Source of the DNA: Clostridia bacterium | GTDB taxonomy: Bacteria > Bacillota_A > Clostridia > Oscillospirales > CAG-272 | DNA length: 64,000 nucleotides | NCBI GenBank assembly: GCA_017466455.1 | Contig: JAFTUD010000006.1 | Coordinates: forward strand, 27,824-91,823 | Direction: 5' to 3' | In this document: in pieces, positions 1 to 7,348 of the stretch | How the letters are laid out: each line of letters begins with the position of its first letter | Position numbering within the stretch: position 1 is the first letter of the stretch | Position numbers and translations under genes: made by a program | The notes under the pieces: generated by a model | The model's input: only the letters and a program-made list of their open reading frames with translations | Databases searched by the model: none | Told to the model about the DNA's origin: nothing

Positions 1-2
1 TC

Positions 3-245
3 GCAGTAGGGCTTTTGGTGCTTTTCGTAATAGTCTATATAGTAAGACAGGTAATAGAGCCTAAAATCGTAAGTGCCCATTTGAATATCCACCCACTCAT
101 CGCTATCATTTCAGTCTATGCAGGACTAAAAATAGCAGGAATAGGCGGTATGATTGTAGCCCCTCTTGTAACATTTGTGATAAAAACACTCATAGATGGC
201 TTAAAAAATGATAAGGAAAAGCAAAAAGATATTGAAAAAGAGTGA
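3..245 (+). CDS. AI-2E/YtvI family membrane permease, C-terminal end (partial)
   Basis: The gene enters from the left edge with an open frame from base 3 and stops at 243-245, so only about 80 C-terminal residues are visible. They hold two hydrophobic segments around the motif VIEPKIV and the sequence HPLIAIISVYAGLKIAGIGG, then a charged Lys/Glu tail. This end is typical of the AI-2E transporter family, whose clostridial members include the sporulation-associated YtvI. The family is a multi-pass inner-membrane permease of loosely defined substrate. Which subfamily this is cannot be decided without the missing N-terminal part. trpS starts 49 bases downstream, and its promoter probably lies inside the end of this gene. 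Confidence 0.75.
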   Translation, partial: AVGLLVLFVIVYIVRQVIEPKIVSAHLNIHPLIAIISVYAGLKIAGIGGMIVAPLVTFVIKTLIDGLKNDKEKQKDIEKE

Positions 246-260
246 AAACTGTGTTAATAT
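232..260 (+). promoter_or_regulatory. Predicted sigma-A promoter of trpS
   Basis: TTGAAA at 232-237 and TAATAT at 255-260 are separated by 17 bases and overlap the end of the upstream permease gene. Transcription would start near 267, too close to trpS for a T-box leader. Read by eye only. Confidence 0.5.
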
Positions 261-294
261 ATATGTGACATTTTAGAACACAGGAGAAAAATTT

Positions 295-1299
295 ATGTTT
301 AATGATAAAAAGGTCGTTTTCTCGGGCGTTCAGCCCTCGGGAAACCTGACAATAGGCAATTACCTTGGCGCAATCCGTAATTTCAGTACATTTTCCGAGG
401 ATTACCATTGCTATTATTGTGTAGTAGATATGCACGCAATCACCGTAAGGCAAAATCCCGCTGAGCTAAGGCGCAGGACATATGAAACCCTCGCTCTTTA
501 TATGGCGTGCGGAATTGACCCCGAAAAGAATACACTGTTCGTTCAAAGCCATGTACCACAGCATGCGGAGCTTGGATGGGTTCTTGACTGCTATACCATG
601 TTCGGTGAGCTTTCCCGTATGACTCAGTTTAAGGATAAGAGCGCAAAGAACGCTGATAACATAAACGCAGGACTCTTTACCTATCCCGCCCTTATGGCAG
701 CCGATATCCTTCTTTATCAAACTGAGGTTGTGCCGGTCGGTATTGACCAAAAGCAACACCTTGAGCTTGCAAGGGACATCGCCAACCGCTTCAATCAGGT
801 ATACGGCGAAACCTTCGTAGTGCCCGAGGGCTATATCGCTAAGGAGGGCGCGAAGATTTGCTCACTTCAAGACCCAACAAAGAAAATGAGTAAATCCGAC
901 CCTAACGAAAACGCGGTTGTCAGAATTCTTGATAGCAAGGATGATATTATAAGAAAGTTCAAAAGGGCAGTTACCGACTCTGATAATAAGATTATCTTTG
1001 CCGAGGATAAGCCGGGAATTTCCAATCTTCTTACAATCTACTCCTGCATGACGGGTAAATCAATCCCCGATGCCGAGAGGGAATTTGCGGGAATGGGCTA
1101 TGGCGACTTCAAAATCGCAGTAGGAGAATCTCTTGCTGACGGTCTTGCCCCGGTAAGAGATGAGTTCGCAAGACTTATGAATGATAAAGCATACCTTGAG
1201 CAGGTAATGGCAAAGGGCGCCGATGACGCCTTCCGTAGCGCAAGACGCACCATGTCCAAAGTAAAACGCAAAATCGGCTTCACCGAAATCAAAAGATAA
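295..1299 (+). CDS. trpS: Tryptophan--tRNA ligase
   Basis: This cytoplasmic class I aminoacyl-tRNA synthetase charges tRNA-Trp. The product is 334 residues, the normal length for bacterial TrpS. The N-terminus (FSGVQPSGNLTIGNYLGA) carries the nucleotide-binding HIGH-like motif in its TrpS form, and KKMSKSDPNE near residue 200 is the KMSKS loop. The Rossmann-core sequence VPVGIDQKQHLEL is also typical. The ATG at 295 follows an AGGAG ribosome site at 281-285. No T-box leader is present, since only 49 bases separate it from the preceding gene. A strong hairpin terminator follows. Confidence 0.98.
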   Translation: MFNDKKVVFSGVQPSGNLTIGNYLGAIRNFSTFSEDYHCYYCVVDMHAITVRQNPAELRRRTYETLALYMACGIDPEKNTLFVQSHVPQHAELGWVLDCYTMFGELSRMTQFKDKSAKNADNINAGLFTYPALMAADILLYQTEVVPVGIDQKQHLELARDIANRFNQVYGETFVVPEGYIAKEGAKICSLQDPTKKMSKSDPNENAVVRILDSKDDIIRKFKRAVTDSDNKIIFAEDKPGISNLLTIYSCMTGKSIPDAEREFAGMGYGDFKIAVGESLADGLAPVRDEFARLMNDKAYLEQVMAKGADDAFRSARRTMSKVKRKIGFTEIKR

Positions 1300-1330
1300 C
1301 GCCTAATAAACACATAAACCCAAAACACAC

Positions 1331-1367
1331 AAAAAAGACACATTCCCCCGGGAATGTGTCTTTTTTT
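1331..1367. terminator. Bidirectional rho-independent terminator (trpS / small regulator)
   Basis: A 10-bp stem, GACACATTCC (1337-1346) with GGAATGTGTC (1351-1360), is followed by T7 and preceded by A6, so it can end transcripts from both sides. The stop codon of the leftward regulator (1366-1368) lies at the end of the T-tract. Confidence 0.9.
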
Positions 1368-1575
1368 AGTTGCTTTTCGAGTGATATTCCTCAAATAAAT
1401 CATTTGGCGTGCACTCTAAAATGTCACATAATGCCTTTAAGTTATCAAATTTGATAGCCTTAGTCTTATTGTTAATCATATTGTTAAAGTTTTGATAGCT
1501 TAATCCAAGCTGAATGTATAGCCAATAACGAGTTTTCCCCTTTTCCTTTAAAATCTCAAGCACCCTTAATTTCAT
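1366..1575 (-). CDS. Small Cro/CI-type helix-turn-helix repressor
   Basis: The product is a 69-residue single-domain DNA-binding protein of the Cro/CI (XRE, YozG-like) type. The fold can be read as EKGKTRYWLYIQLGLS (first helices) and YQNFNNMINNKTKAIKF (recognition helix region), followed by the family's usual DNLKALCDILECTPNDLFE end. I chose the ATG at 1575 because GAGG lies five bases upstream; a GTG at 1581 is the alternative. It is transcribed away from the XRE-membrane gene at 1845, from a promoter carrying palindromic sites, so autoregulation and control of that neighbour is a reasonable inference. There is no effector domain. Confidence 0.85.
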   Translation of the reverse strand: MKLRVLEILKEKGKTRYWLYIQLGLSYQNFNNMINNKTKAIKFDNLKALCDILECTPNDLFEEYHSKSN

Positions 1576-1599
1576 ATACACCTCACCATGTAATCTATC

Positions 1600-1668
1600 T
1601 TATGTATACATTATACAGCCAAAAACCACTTGACAAATAGACACATACATTATATAATGTATACATAA
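1600..1668. promoter_or_regulatory. Overlapping divergent promoters with palindromic operator pair
   Basis: Rightward: TTGACA (1630-1635), 17 bases, TATAAT (1653-1658). Leftward: TTGTCA (complement of 1631-1636), 15 bases, TATAAT (complement of 1610-1615). The two -35 boxes overlap. Each -10 is embedded in the same 16-bp sequence in opposite orientation (1600-1615 and 1653-1668), which contains the 10-bp palindrome ATGTATACAT at 1602-1611 and 1657-1666. The palindrome centres are 55 bp apart, close to a whole number of helical turns. A further 18-bp palindrome spans 1645-1662. This looks like an operator for a dimeric repressor, most simply the 69-residue protein next to it. Confidence 0.8.
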
Positions 1669-1844
1669 GATATAAAGCAATACATCAACAGTAAAAATAG
1701 CTATGTTTTCGGCTTGCAATGTAAAAATCAACTAAAAGTATAGAAATACAACCTTTAGTTTATTGACTTTTCCACCGTTAGATGATATTGTGGAGTTGCA
1801 AAGGCGGAGCGAAAATAGTCCGCTTAAAGATTGGAGGAATTTTT

Positions 1845-2759
1845 ATGACACTTGGCGAAAAACTATCACAATATCGGAGAAATAAGCCGATGACACAGCA
1901 GGAGCTTGGAGAGCACTTGAATATAAGTGCGCAAGCAATTTCAAAATGGGAAAACGATTTATCCGAGCCGGATATATCTACTCTTAAAAAATTAGCAGAG
2001 CTTTTTGATGTTTCTATGTCTGATCTTTTGGATATAGAAGAAAAAAAGGAAGAAATTCAACCGCAGGTTGTAATTAGCGAGGAGGATGTAAATGATATCA
2101 CCTCAAAAATAACAGGAGCAGTAATCGGTGAAATCGGCTCATCAAAGGCACTCGGCTTTTGTGTAGACTGCGGAATTTCCGTAACAGATGATAATGTTGG
2201 TGAAACCACTCCTAAGGTTCTTTGCTCAAAATGCTGTCAAGAAAGAGAGGAGCAAAGGCAAAGAGAAATACAGGCTCAAAAAAGAGAAGAAGAAAACGCA
2301 AAGAGGCAGGAAAGCTATAACAGGTCAAGAATGCGCTTTAAGAGAAACGCAAGTATAATTACAGGACTTTGTATAGGCTTAGCAGTTCTTGTTGCTTGCA
2401 TCATCGGAGTCGAGGAAACAGGCATAGGCATCGGCACAGGAATTATCCTTGCGTATATGAGCTTTGCATTTACTGCACAAATGTTCTTTGATGGCGTTGT
2501 GAGAAATGTTCTTTTTGACCTTGCCGAAAAATCAATCCATTTCCCGGGACTTATTTTCACATTCGATATAGACGGATTTTTGTGGCTTATCGGTATGAAG
2601 ATTTTATTTGCAATTCTCGGATTCCTTGGCGCAATTCTATTTGCACTCCTCGGCTTTGTAGTTGCATTCTTTATAGCACCATTCGTTTATCCATTCAGCC
2701 TTATTCGCCAAAATAAAGCAATAAGAGAATGTGACCTAACTGATTTTGATATGTATTGA
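1845..2759 (+). CDS. Membrane-anchored XRE regulator with zinc ribbon
   Basis: The 304-residue product has an N-terminal XRE helix-turn-helix (residues 5-60, with QQELGEHLNISAQAISKWEN as recognition region). A Cys4 zinc-ribbon-like segment follows (Cys106, Cys109, Cys127, Cys130), then a highly charged Glu/Arg/Gln helix (132-165) and several membrane spans from about residue 170 to 285. Such proteins are taken to be membrane-tethered regulators, but the signal and target here are unknown. The ATG at 1845 has GGAGG at 1833-1837; an in-frame ATG at 1782 lacks a ribosome site. A leader of about 180 bases separates it from the promoter. The last 79 codons recur as a truncated copy at 5078-5317. 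Confidence 0.85.
   Translation: MTLGEKLSQYRRNKPMTQQELGEHLNISAQAISKWENDLSEPDISTLKKLAELFDVSMSDLLDIEEKKEEIQPQVVISEEDVNDITSKITGAVIGEIGSSKALGFCVDCGISVTDDNVGETTPKVLCSKCCQEREEQRQREIQAQKREEENAKRQESYNRSRMRFKRNASIITGLCIGLAVLVACIIGVEETGIGIGTGIILAYMSFAFTAQMFFDGVVRNVLFDLAEKSIHFPGLIFTFDIDGFLWLIGMKILFAILGFLGAILFALLGFVVAFFIAPFVYPFSLIRQNKAIRECDLTDFDMY
2520..2759 (+). repeat. Direct repeat copy 1 (3' end of the XRE-membrane gene)
   Basis: Bases 2520-2602 are identical to 5078-5160 (83 bp). The rest of the copy, to the stop codon, still encodes nearly the same peptide in both places but with many silent base changes. Confidence 0.92.
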
Positions 2760-2790
2760 TTTTACATAATTAAAGCATAAAGGAGAAAAT

Positions 2791-5049
2791 ATGAAAAAGT
2801 TAGTGTGCTTTTTGCTAATATTTGTTGCGTGCATTTTTCTAGTGGCGTGTGATAATACTCCCTACATTGGAGAAAACGGAAATTGGTGGATTGGGGATGA
2901 GGATCTTGGTGTCCATGCACAAGGACCACAGGGCGAAACCGGTGAAAAGGGCAATGATGGAAAAGACGGCGAGGGCGTTATTGTAACGGATATAAGGGTA
3001 AGCACCGAAGGCTTGATTGATTCCTACACGATATACTTTTCCGACGGAACAACTACAACTTTGACCGTAACCAACGGAGAAAAGGGTGATAAGGGTAACC
3101 CCGGCTATAATGGAGATACACCTTATATAGGCAAAAACGGAAACTGGTGGATTGGCACGAAGGATACGGGCGTTCTTGCTGATTATTCAGGGGACGGAAG
3201 AAAAATAAGCGATGGTCTTTTCTTTGAAATAATTTCCATAAATGGCGTGGCAGGCATGGTCGTTACTGAATACGAGGGAACTGACACGGATGTTGTTATC
3301 CCTAACTATGTTGGTGCAGTACCTGTTATCGCAATCGCAAGAGAGGCATTTGAGGATAATACCAAAATAACATCGGTTACGTTCTCTAAGAATATTGTGT
3401 ATCTTGAAGAATATGTATTTGAAGGCTGTACCGCACTTGCAAGCGTTGATTTCAACGGCTCGCAAATAGAGAGTATTCCAAACTATGCCTTTAGCAAAAC
3501 AGCTTTGACCGGCATTGAATTGCCTTCGCAGACCACACATCTTGGTAATTATGCCTTCTATCAAACATATCTTACAGAAATAAATTACGAAAACATAACT
3601 TATTTTGGAAGCTATTGTCTTTATAATTATTTCGGTCATCGCGGCGACTACGTGTATCTCAACAGTAATGTTGAATATGTTGGCTCAAATGCCTTTAGCG
3701 GAGTGTTCGTGTTTGCCGAGCACGCAAGCAAACCGGTGGAATGGGCGACCGACATCGCAGGAACAAGCGGGCTGTGGTCATACGTAACCTACGGTTGCCA
3801 AAAAAATGATGATTATATTTATACTACCGATGGAATAAATGCCACTGTTCATTACTATATAGGAAACGAAAAACGCATACAAATTCCTAATAGAATAGAA
3901 TATTATGACGTTACAAGAATTGGCTATGGCTTTGGTTCTATTGGCAAAAATAGATGTTACTTGTATGAAGAGCTTTTGGAAGAAAATAAAATAAGCTATT
4001 CTGATTGCATATCCGCACTTACAATGCTTGAGGAAGTCAAAATTCCGCAGGGAGTTGCCGAGATTGATTACGGGGCATTTTTCAGTGCCGGAACAATGGT
4101 GTTTGTCCCAAAAACCGTAACTAAAATGAGTTACGTAAGCTACGATGACTTTTGGATATCCAGATATTATGCATTTGAGGCGAATACATATCCAACCTTT
4201 TATGAAGGCTTTATATCAACTGATGATGTTATGTCTTCAACAACATGGCTTGACAAGCTCAGAGCCTCACTTGATATTTCTCCTGATAAGGTAAAATATA
4301 ATCCCGAAAACAAATGCTATTATTATAACGAAGCGATAGGCTATTCTTTACTTGCCTCAATGGATTATACAAGCGAAACACTTGTAATAAGTTCAACATT
4401 TGATGGCTCAAATGTTTATACCATTCGCTCAAATGCAATAGCAGGCTTGGAACATACAAAAATCATAAAAATCGAGGACGGTATTACAAAGATACAGGGT
4501 AAGGCATTCAGAGATATTGACGATGTTCTGTTTGTTTACATTCCCGATTCTGTGAGCGTTATAAACGCATATGGCTTTAACAGTATCGACTGCAATAATT
4601 ATTTAGTCGAAGCAGATAGTAAGCCAAGCGAATGGGATTCCTATTGGAACGGAAGTAATTCGAGTCTAAATGTTCATTATTCTATTGATCAAAACATTAA
4701 CTATAAAGATGGCTTTATTTATACCGCCAATCCAAGTCACGCAACGCTTATAAAATATATCGGCTCATCAACCACCGTGAAAATCCCACGAACAATAGAC
4801 GGCGTTACAGTAAGAGAAATAAAGGCGGACTTTTTCAGCGGTAGTGGAACTCGTTATTTCTATATTCCAACCACCGTTAATAAAATAGAAAGCAAGGCGT
4901 TTGTAAACACCTCCTCCTCAACCTTCTATTTCTATTGCGAGATTGATGCACAACCAAGCACTTGGGCGAGCGATTTTTATTACAACTCTTATTACGGCTC
5001 AACCTCAAATTATAGAACGCTTTATTGGTCACGAGAGCTTGACTATTAA
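2791..5049 (+). CDS. BspA-type leucine-rich repeat surface lipoprotein
   Basis: The 752-residue exported lipoprotein has a signal peptide ending in the lipobox LVAC (Cys20 is the predicted lipidated residue). A short unit, TPYIG(E/K)NGNWWIG, follows twice, first near residue 23 and again near 112. A Gly-rich collagen-like stretch (GPQGETGEKGNDGKDGEG) lies between them. The remainder has repeated BspA/LRR_5 units of the kind AFEDNTKITSVTFSKNIVYL and KIPQGVAEIDYGAF, broken by non-repeat stretches. Proteins of this class sit on the cell surface and often bind host or matrix molecules; no ligand can be inferred here. The ATG follows AAAGGAG. It lies between the intact XRE-membrane gene and that gene's truncated copy. 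Confidence 0.85.
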   Translation: MKKLVCFLLIFVACIFLVACDNTPYIGENGNWWIGDEDLGVHAQGPQGETGEKGNDGKDGEGVIVTDIRVSTEGLIDSYTIYFSDGTTTTLTVTNGEKGDKGNPGYNGDTPYIGKNGNWWIGTKDTGVLADYSGDGRKISDGLFFEIISINGVAGMVVTEYEGTDTDVVIPNYVGAVPVIAIAREAFEDNTKITSVTFSKNIVYLEEYVFEGCTALASVDFNGSQIESIPNYAFSKTALTGIELPSQTTHLGNYAFYQTYLTEINYENITYFGSYCLYNYFGHRGDYVYLNSNVEYVGSNAFSGVFVFAEHASKPVEWATDIAGTSGLWSYVTYGCQKNDDYIYTTDGINATVHYYIGNEKRIQIPNRIEYYDVTRIGYGFGSIGKNRCYLYEELLEENKISYSDCISALTMLEEVKIPQGVAEIDYGAFFSAGTMVFVPKTVTKMSYVSYDDFWISRYYAFEANTYPTFYEGFISTDDVMSSTTWLDKLRASLDISPDKVKYNPENKCYYYNEAIGYSLLASMDYTSETLVISSTFDGSNVYTIRSNAIAGLEHTKIIKIEDGITKIQGKAFRDIDDVLFVYIPDSVSVINAYGFNSIDCNNYLVEADSKPSEWDSYWNGSNSSLNVHYSIDQNINYKDGFIYTANPSHATLIKYIGSSTTVKIPRTIDGVTVREIKADFFSGSGTRYFYIPTTVNKIESKAFVNTSSSTFYFYCEIDAQPSTWASDFYYNSYYGSTSNYRTLYWSRELDY

Positions 5050-5077
5050 TAATTTCATAAACAACAAAAGGTCACAT

Positions 5078-5317
5078 CTTGCCGAAAAATCAATCCATTT
5101 CCCGGGACTTATTTTCACATTCGATATAGACGGATTTTTGTGGCTTATCGGTATGAAGATCCTTTTCGGCATTCTCGGATTCTTGGGAGCAATCTTGTTT
5201 GCAATTCTCGGCTTTGTGGTTGCATTCTTTATAGCCCCATTCGTTTATCCATTCAGCCTTATCCGTCAAAACCAAGCAATAAGCGAGTGCGATACGGCCG
5301 AATTCGATATATTCTAA
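5078..5317 (+). pseudogene. 5'-truncated copy of the XRE-membrane regulator
   Basis: Reading from 5079, this codes for a peptide starting LAEKSIHFPGLIFTFDIDGF and ending at the stop at 5315-5317. It is nearly the same as residues 226-304 of the protein at 1845-2759. The helix-turn-helix, zinc ribbon and first membrane spans are absent. No start codon with a ribosome site precedes it: the preceding gene ends at 5049. The first 83 bp match the intact gene exactly while the remaining 157 bp differ at many silent sites, so the tail is probably the remnant of a diverged paralogue joined by recombination. The downstream lipoprotein is spaced after it much as the first lipoprotein is after the intact gene. 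Confidence 0.85.
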
Positions 5318-5373
5318 TTACATAAAAAAGCCAATCGGCTTAAAATAAAACATAAAACACAAAGGAGCAAAAA

Positions 5374-7236
5374 ATGAAAAAAGTATTATTATTAATTACG
5401 GCACTCTTACTTTCCTTGATTCTTATTGTTGGCTGTGGTTCGGAAGAATCATCAAGTTCATCAAGCGAGGAATCATCAAATGAAGAACAATCTTCAAGCG
5501 AGAAAGAATCAAATTCAGAAACAAACGACGAAACTCAAAGCGCAACCCCTGTGAAATACACAATTAAGTGGTTCGATGAACTTGGAAACTTGTTAAAGAG
5601 CGAGTCGGTTATAGAGGGTGAGACTCCGTCTTTTAACTATTCAATTGAAGATACTGCTGAGTGGGACTACACCGCAAAAGGTTGGAGTAAAACCAACGGC
5701 GGAAGTGTATTGAGTAGTATACCAAGTGCAACAGAAGACGCTTCCTATTATTTCATTGTAGAAAAGGTAAAGCAAAAATATACCGTTACATTCAATTCTA
5801 ACGGCGGTAGCGCAGTTCAATCGCAAACTGTCGAGTATGGTGCACTTGCAAACGAACCCGAAACACCAAAATTTGACGGACATAAATTTATGGGTTGGTA
5901 TAAAGATTTAAACGGAACTAACAACGTTGATTTTGGTTCTCCAATAACAGGAAATACTGAATATTTTGCTATTTGGAATACAAGTGTTGATGTAAAAGCA
6001 TTGCTTAGCACTTTGCTTAGCGGATATAAAGTAAATCCATATAGTTACCTTCCCGAGAGTATGCGCCCCGATTTTAGCGCTAATTTGGTTGATGAAGAGG
6101 ACATTGTAAGTGATTACTCAAACTTTGTTAATGTTTCTAATGTTACCTACGGATACGGTGAACAATATCATATGATTCTTGATAATATACAACAGTCACA
6201 AACATTCTTTAATGTATTGACAGTTGTAGAAAGTATTTCAACCGCATCAATTACAGCATTCAATAACTACATTGATAAAAATCCTGCAAGCACAGCGCAC
6301 TACAACTTTGAAAGCGGTATTTATAACATCACTATTGATGTTGATGATGAAACAATCTTTTATGTGGTTGACTATACCGCAGATATTCCTGTATTGGGCA
6401 ACCAAACTGTTCAAATAGCACTATCTATGAATATCGAAACGAGCGAAAAAACAGTTAGAATACAACTTGGCGATGCTAATGCTCTTGCATATACTGTTAC
6501 TGAAAATTCATATGAATTTGCTATAAAATATTTGGGTGTTCGACGCGCAATGTTCTCAGTTTACGAAAATACTGATGGAACAGTTAATGGCTCAATTTAC
6601 GAGTATCTTACCGCTGCCGGTGTAGAAGTAGCAAGTTGCGCGGAATTCTATATTACAGACGACTATGTGTCCGTTGTTGGAAACAAAGCAAATGGAATGA
6701 TAGGCTTTACAGGAACTATAGTTGAACTTTATGATGCCAACACCGGAAAACTCTTAGGATATGAAGTTAGTGAAACCCTTTCGGCAATAAAATACGATAC
6801 CTTGTGGTTTAACTTGAGTGATATTGATGGTATCAATTCAATAAAATATCAACCTAAGGACGAAGATAACGATGCAAAGTTCTTTGTAAACGGTTCGTCA
6901 AGTGCTTGGCAAGCAAAGAAGGTTCTTCTTTCAAGACGCTTTGACATTGAATTTAGAACACAGTATGTTTATTCCTATGATGCAACCGAGGAAGAATATG
7001 TTGTTCACGAAGTTCAAGTTCCTATGATATTTGTTCAAGAAAATAACTATGATACATTTGTAAGCGATGTAAAATCAACTAACAATGTAACAATAAGCGT
7101 TGGCGTGTCTGATGACGACCTTGACCAACTTCTTGCCGATTATGACGAAATGATTCCCGAATTCATAGAGAATAAAGAAAATATGAGTGCTGATGTAATT
7201 ATTGCATTCCTCGGCGACAAAATTGTATTCGATTAA
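5374..7236 (+). CDS. Surface lipoprotein with InlB-type (Listeria-Bacteroides) repeats
   Basis: The 620-residue product has a signal peptide with a lipobox ending LIVGC (Cys21), then a Ser/Glu-rich low-complexity linker to about residue 55. At least one clear InlB B-repeat-like unit follows (YTVTFNSNGGSAVQ...FMGWYKDLNG, about residues 133-205), preceded by a more diverged unit starting YTIKWFDELGNLL. The remaining 400 residues resemble no family I recognise. It is probably a cell-surface protein. The ATG at 5374 follows AAAGGAG. Its position after the truncated XRE-membrane copy mirrors the gene at 2791, which suggests both came from a regulator-plus-lipoprotein unit. Confidence 0.75.
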   Translation: MKKVLLLITALLLSLILIVGCGSEESSSSSSEESSNEEQSSSEKESNSETNDETQSATPVKYTIKWFDELGNLLKSESVIEGETPSFNYSIEDTAEWDYTAKGWSKTNGGSVLSSIPSATEDASYYFIVEKVKQKYTVTFNSNGGSAVQSQTVEYGALANEPETPKFDGHKFMGWYKDLNGTNNVDFGSPITGNTEYFAIWNTSVDVKALLSTLLSGYKVNPYSYLPESMRPDFSANLVDEEDIVSDYSNFVNVSNVTYGYGEQYHMILDNIQQSQTFFNVLTVVESISTASITAFNNYIDKNPASTAHYNFESGIYNITIDVDDETIFYVVDYTADIPVLGNQTVQIALSMNIETSEKTVRIQLGDANALAYTVTENSYEFAIKYLGVRRAMFSVYENTDGTVNGSIYEYLTAAGVEVASCAEFYITDDYVSVVGNKANGMIGFTGTIVELYDANTGKLLGYEVSETLSAIKYDTLWFNLSDIDGINSIKYQPKDEDNDAKFFVNGSSSAWQAKKVLLSRRFDIEFRTQYVYSYDATEEEYVVHEVQVPMIFVQENNYDTFVSDVKSTNNVTISVGVSDDDLDQLLADYDEMIPEFIENKENMSADVIIAFLGDKIVFD

Positions 7237-7247
7237 GTTCCCATAAA

Positions 7248-7280
7248 ACAAAACCACTATTTTAATAGTGGTTTTGTTAT
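7248..7280 (+). terminator. Rho-independent terminator of the InlB-repeat lipoprotein
   Basis: AAAACCACTAT and ATAGTGGTTTT flank a short T/A loop at about 7250-7275 and run into a T-rich stretch. Confidence 0.85.
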
Positions 7281-7289
7281 TAAATCATT

Positions 7290-7317
7290 CCGCACTCCGC
7301 ACTCCGAACTCCGCATT
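7290..7317. repeat. Four 7-bp tandem units (CCGCACT type)
   Basis: CCGCACT, CCGCACT, CCGAACT and CCGCATT follow one another between two convergent terminators. Short CTCCG-rich runs of this type occur between genes in some Clostridia. I see no coding or structural role here. Confidence 0.7.
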
Positions 7318-7319
7318 TC

Positions 7320-7346
7320 AAAAGGGCAGTTGTAAACTGCCCTTTT
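7320..7346 (-). terminator. Rho-independent terminator of ychF
   Basis: A 12-bp perfect stem, AAAAGGGCAGTT (7320-7331) with AACTGCCCTTTT (7335-7346), lies immediately after the leftward ychF stop. Its U-run comes from the stem's own A/T end. Confidence 0.85.
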
Positions 7347-7348
7347 GA

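Noticed and set aside
246..294. T-box leader of trpS
   Set aside because: Only 49 bases separate it from the preceding gene, too short for the T-box stems. The same holds for proS (17 bases).
1782..1844. Upstream ATG at 1782 as the start of the XRE-membrane gene
   Set aside because: No ribosome site, and the added residues are not XRE-like. GGAGG is placed for the ATG at 1845.
4943..5317. Functional 124-codon gene over the truncated copy
   Set aside because: The start lies inside the lipoprotein gene in another frame without a ribosome site. Only the last 79 codons match the XRE-membrane protein, so I call it a pseudogene.
7290..7317. CRISPR-like repeat
   Set aside because: Units are 7 bp with no spacers and no cas genes are in the window. 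I see no CRISPR array anywhere.
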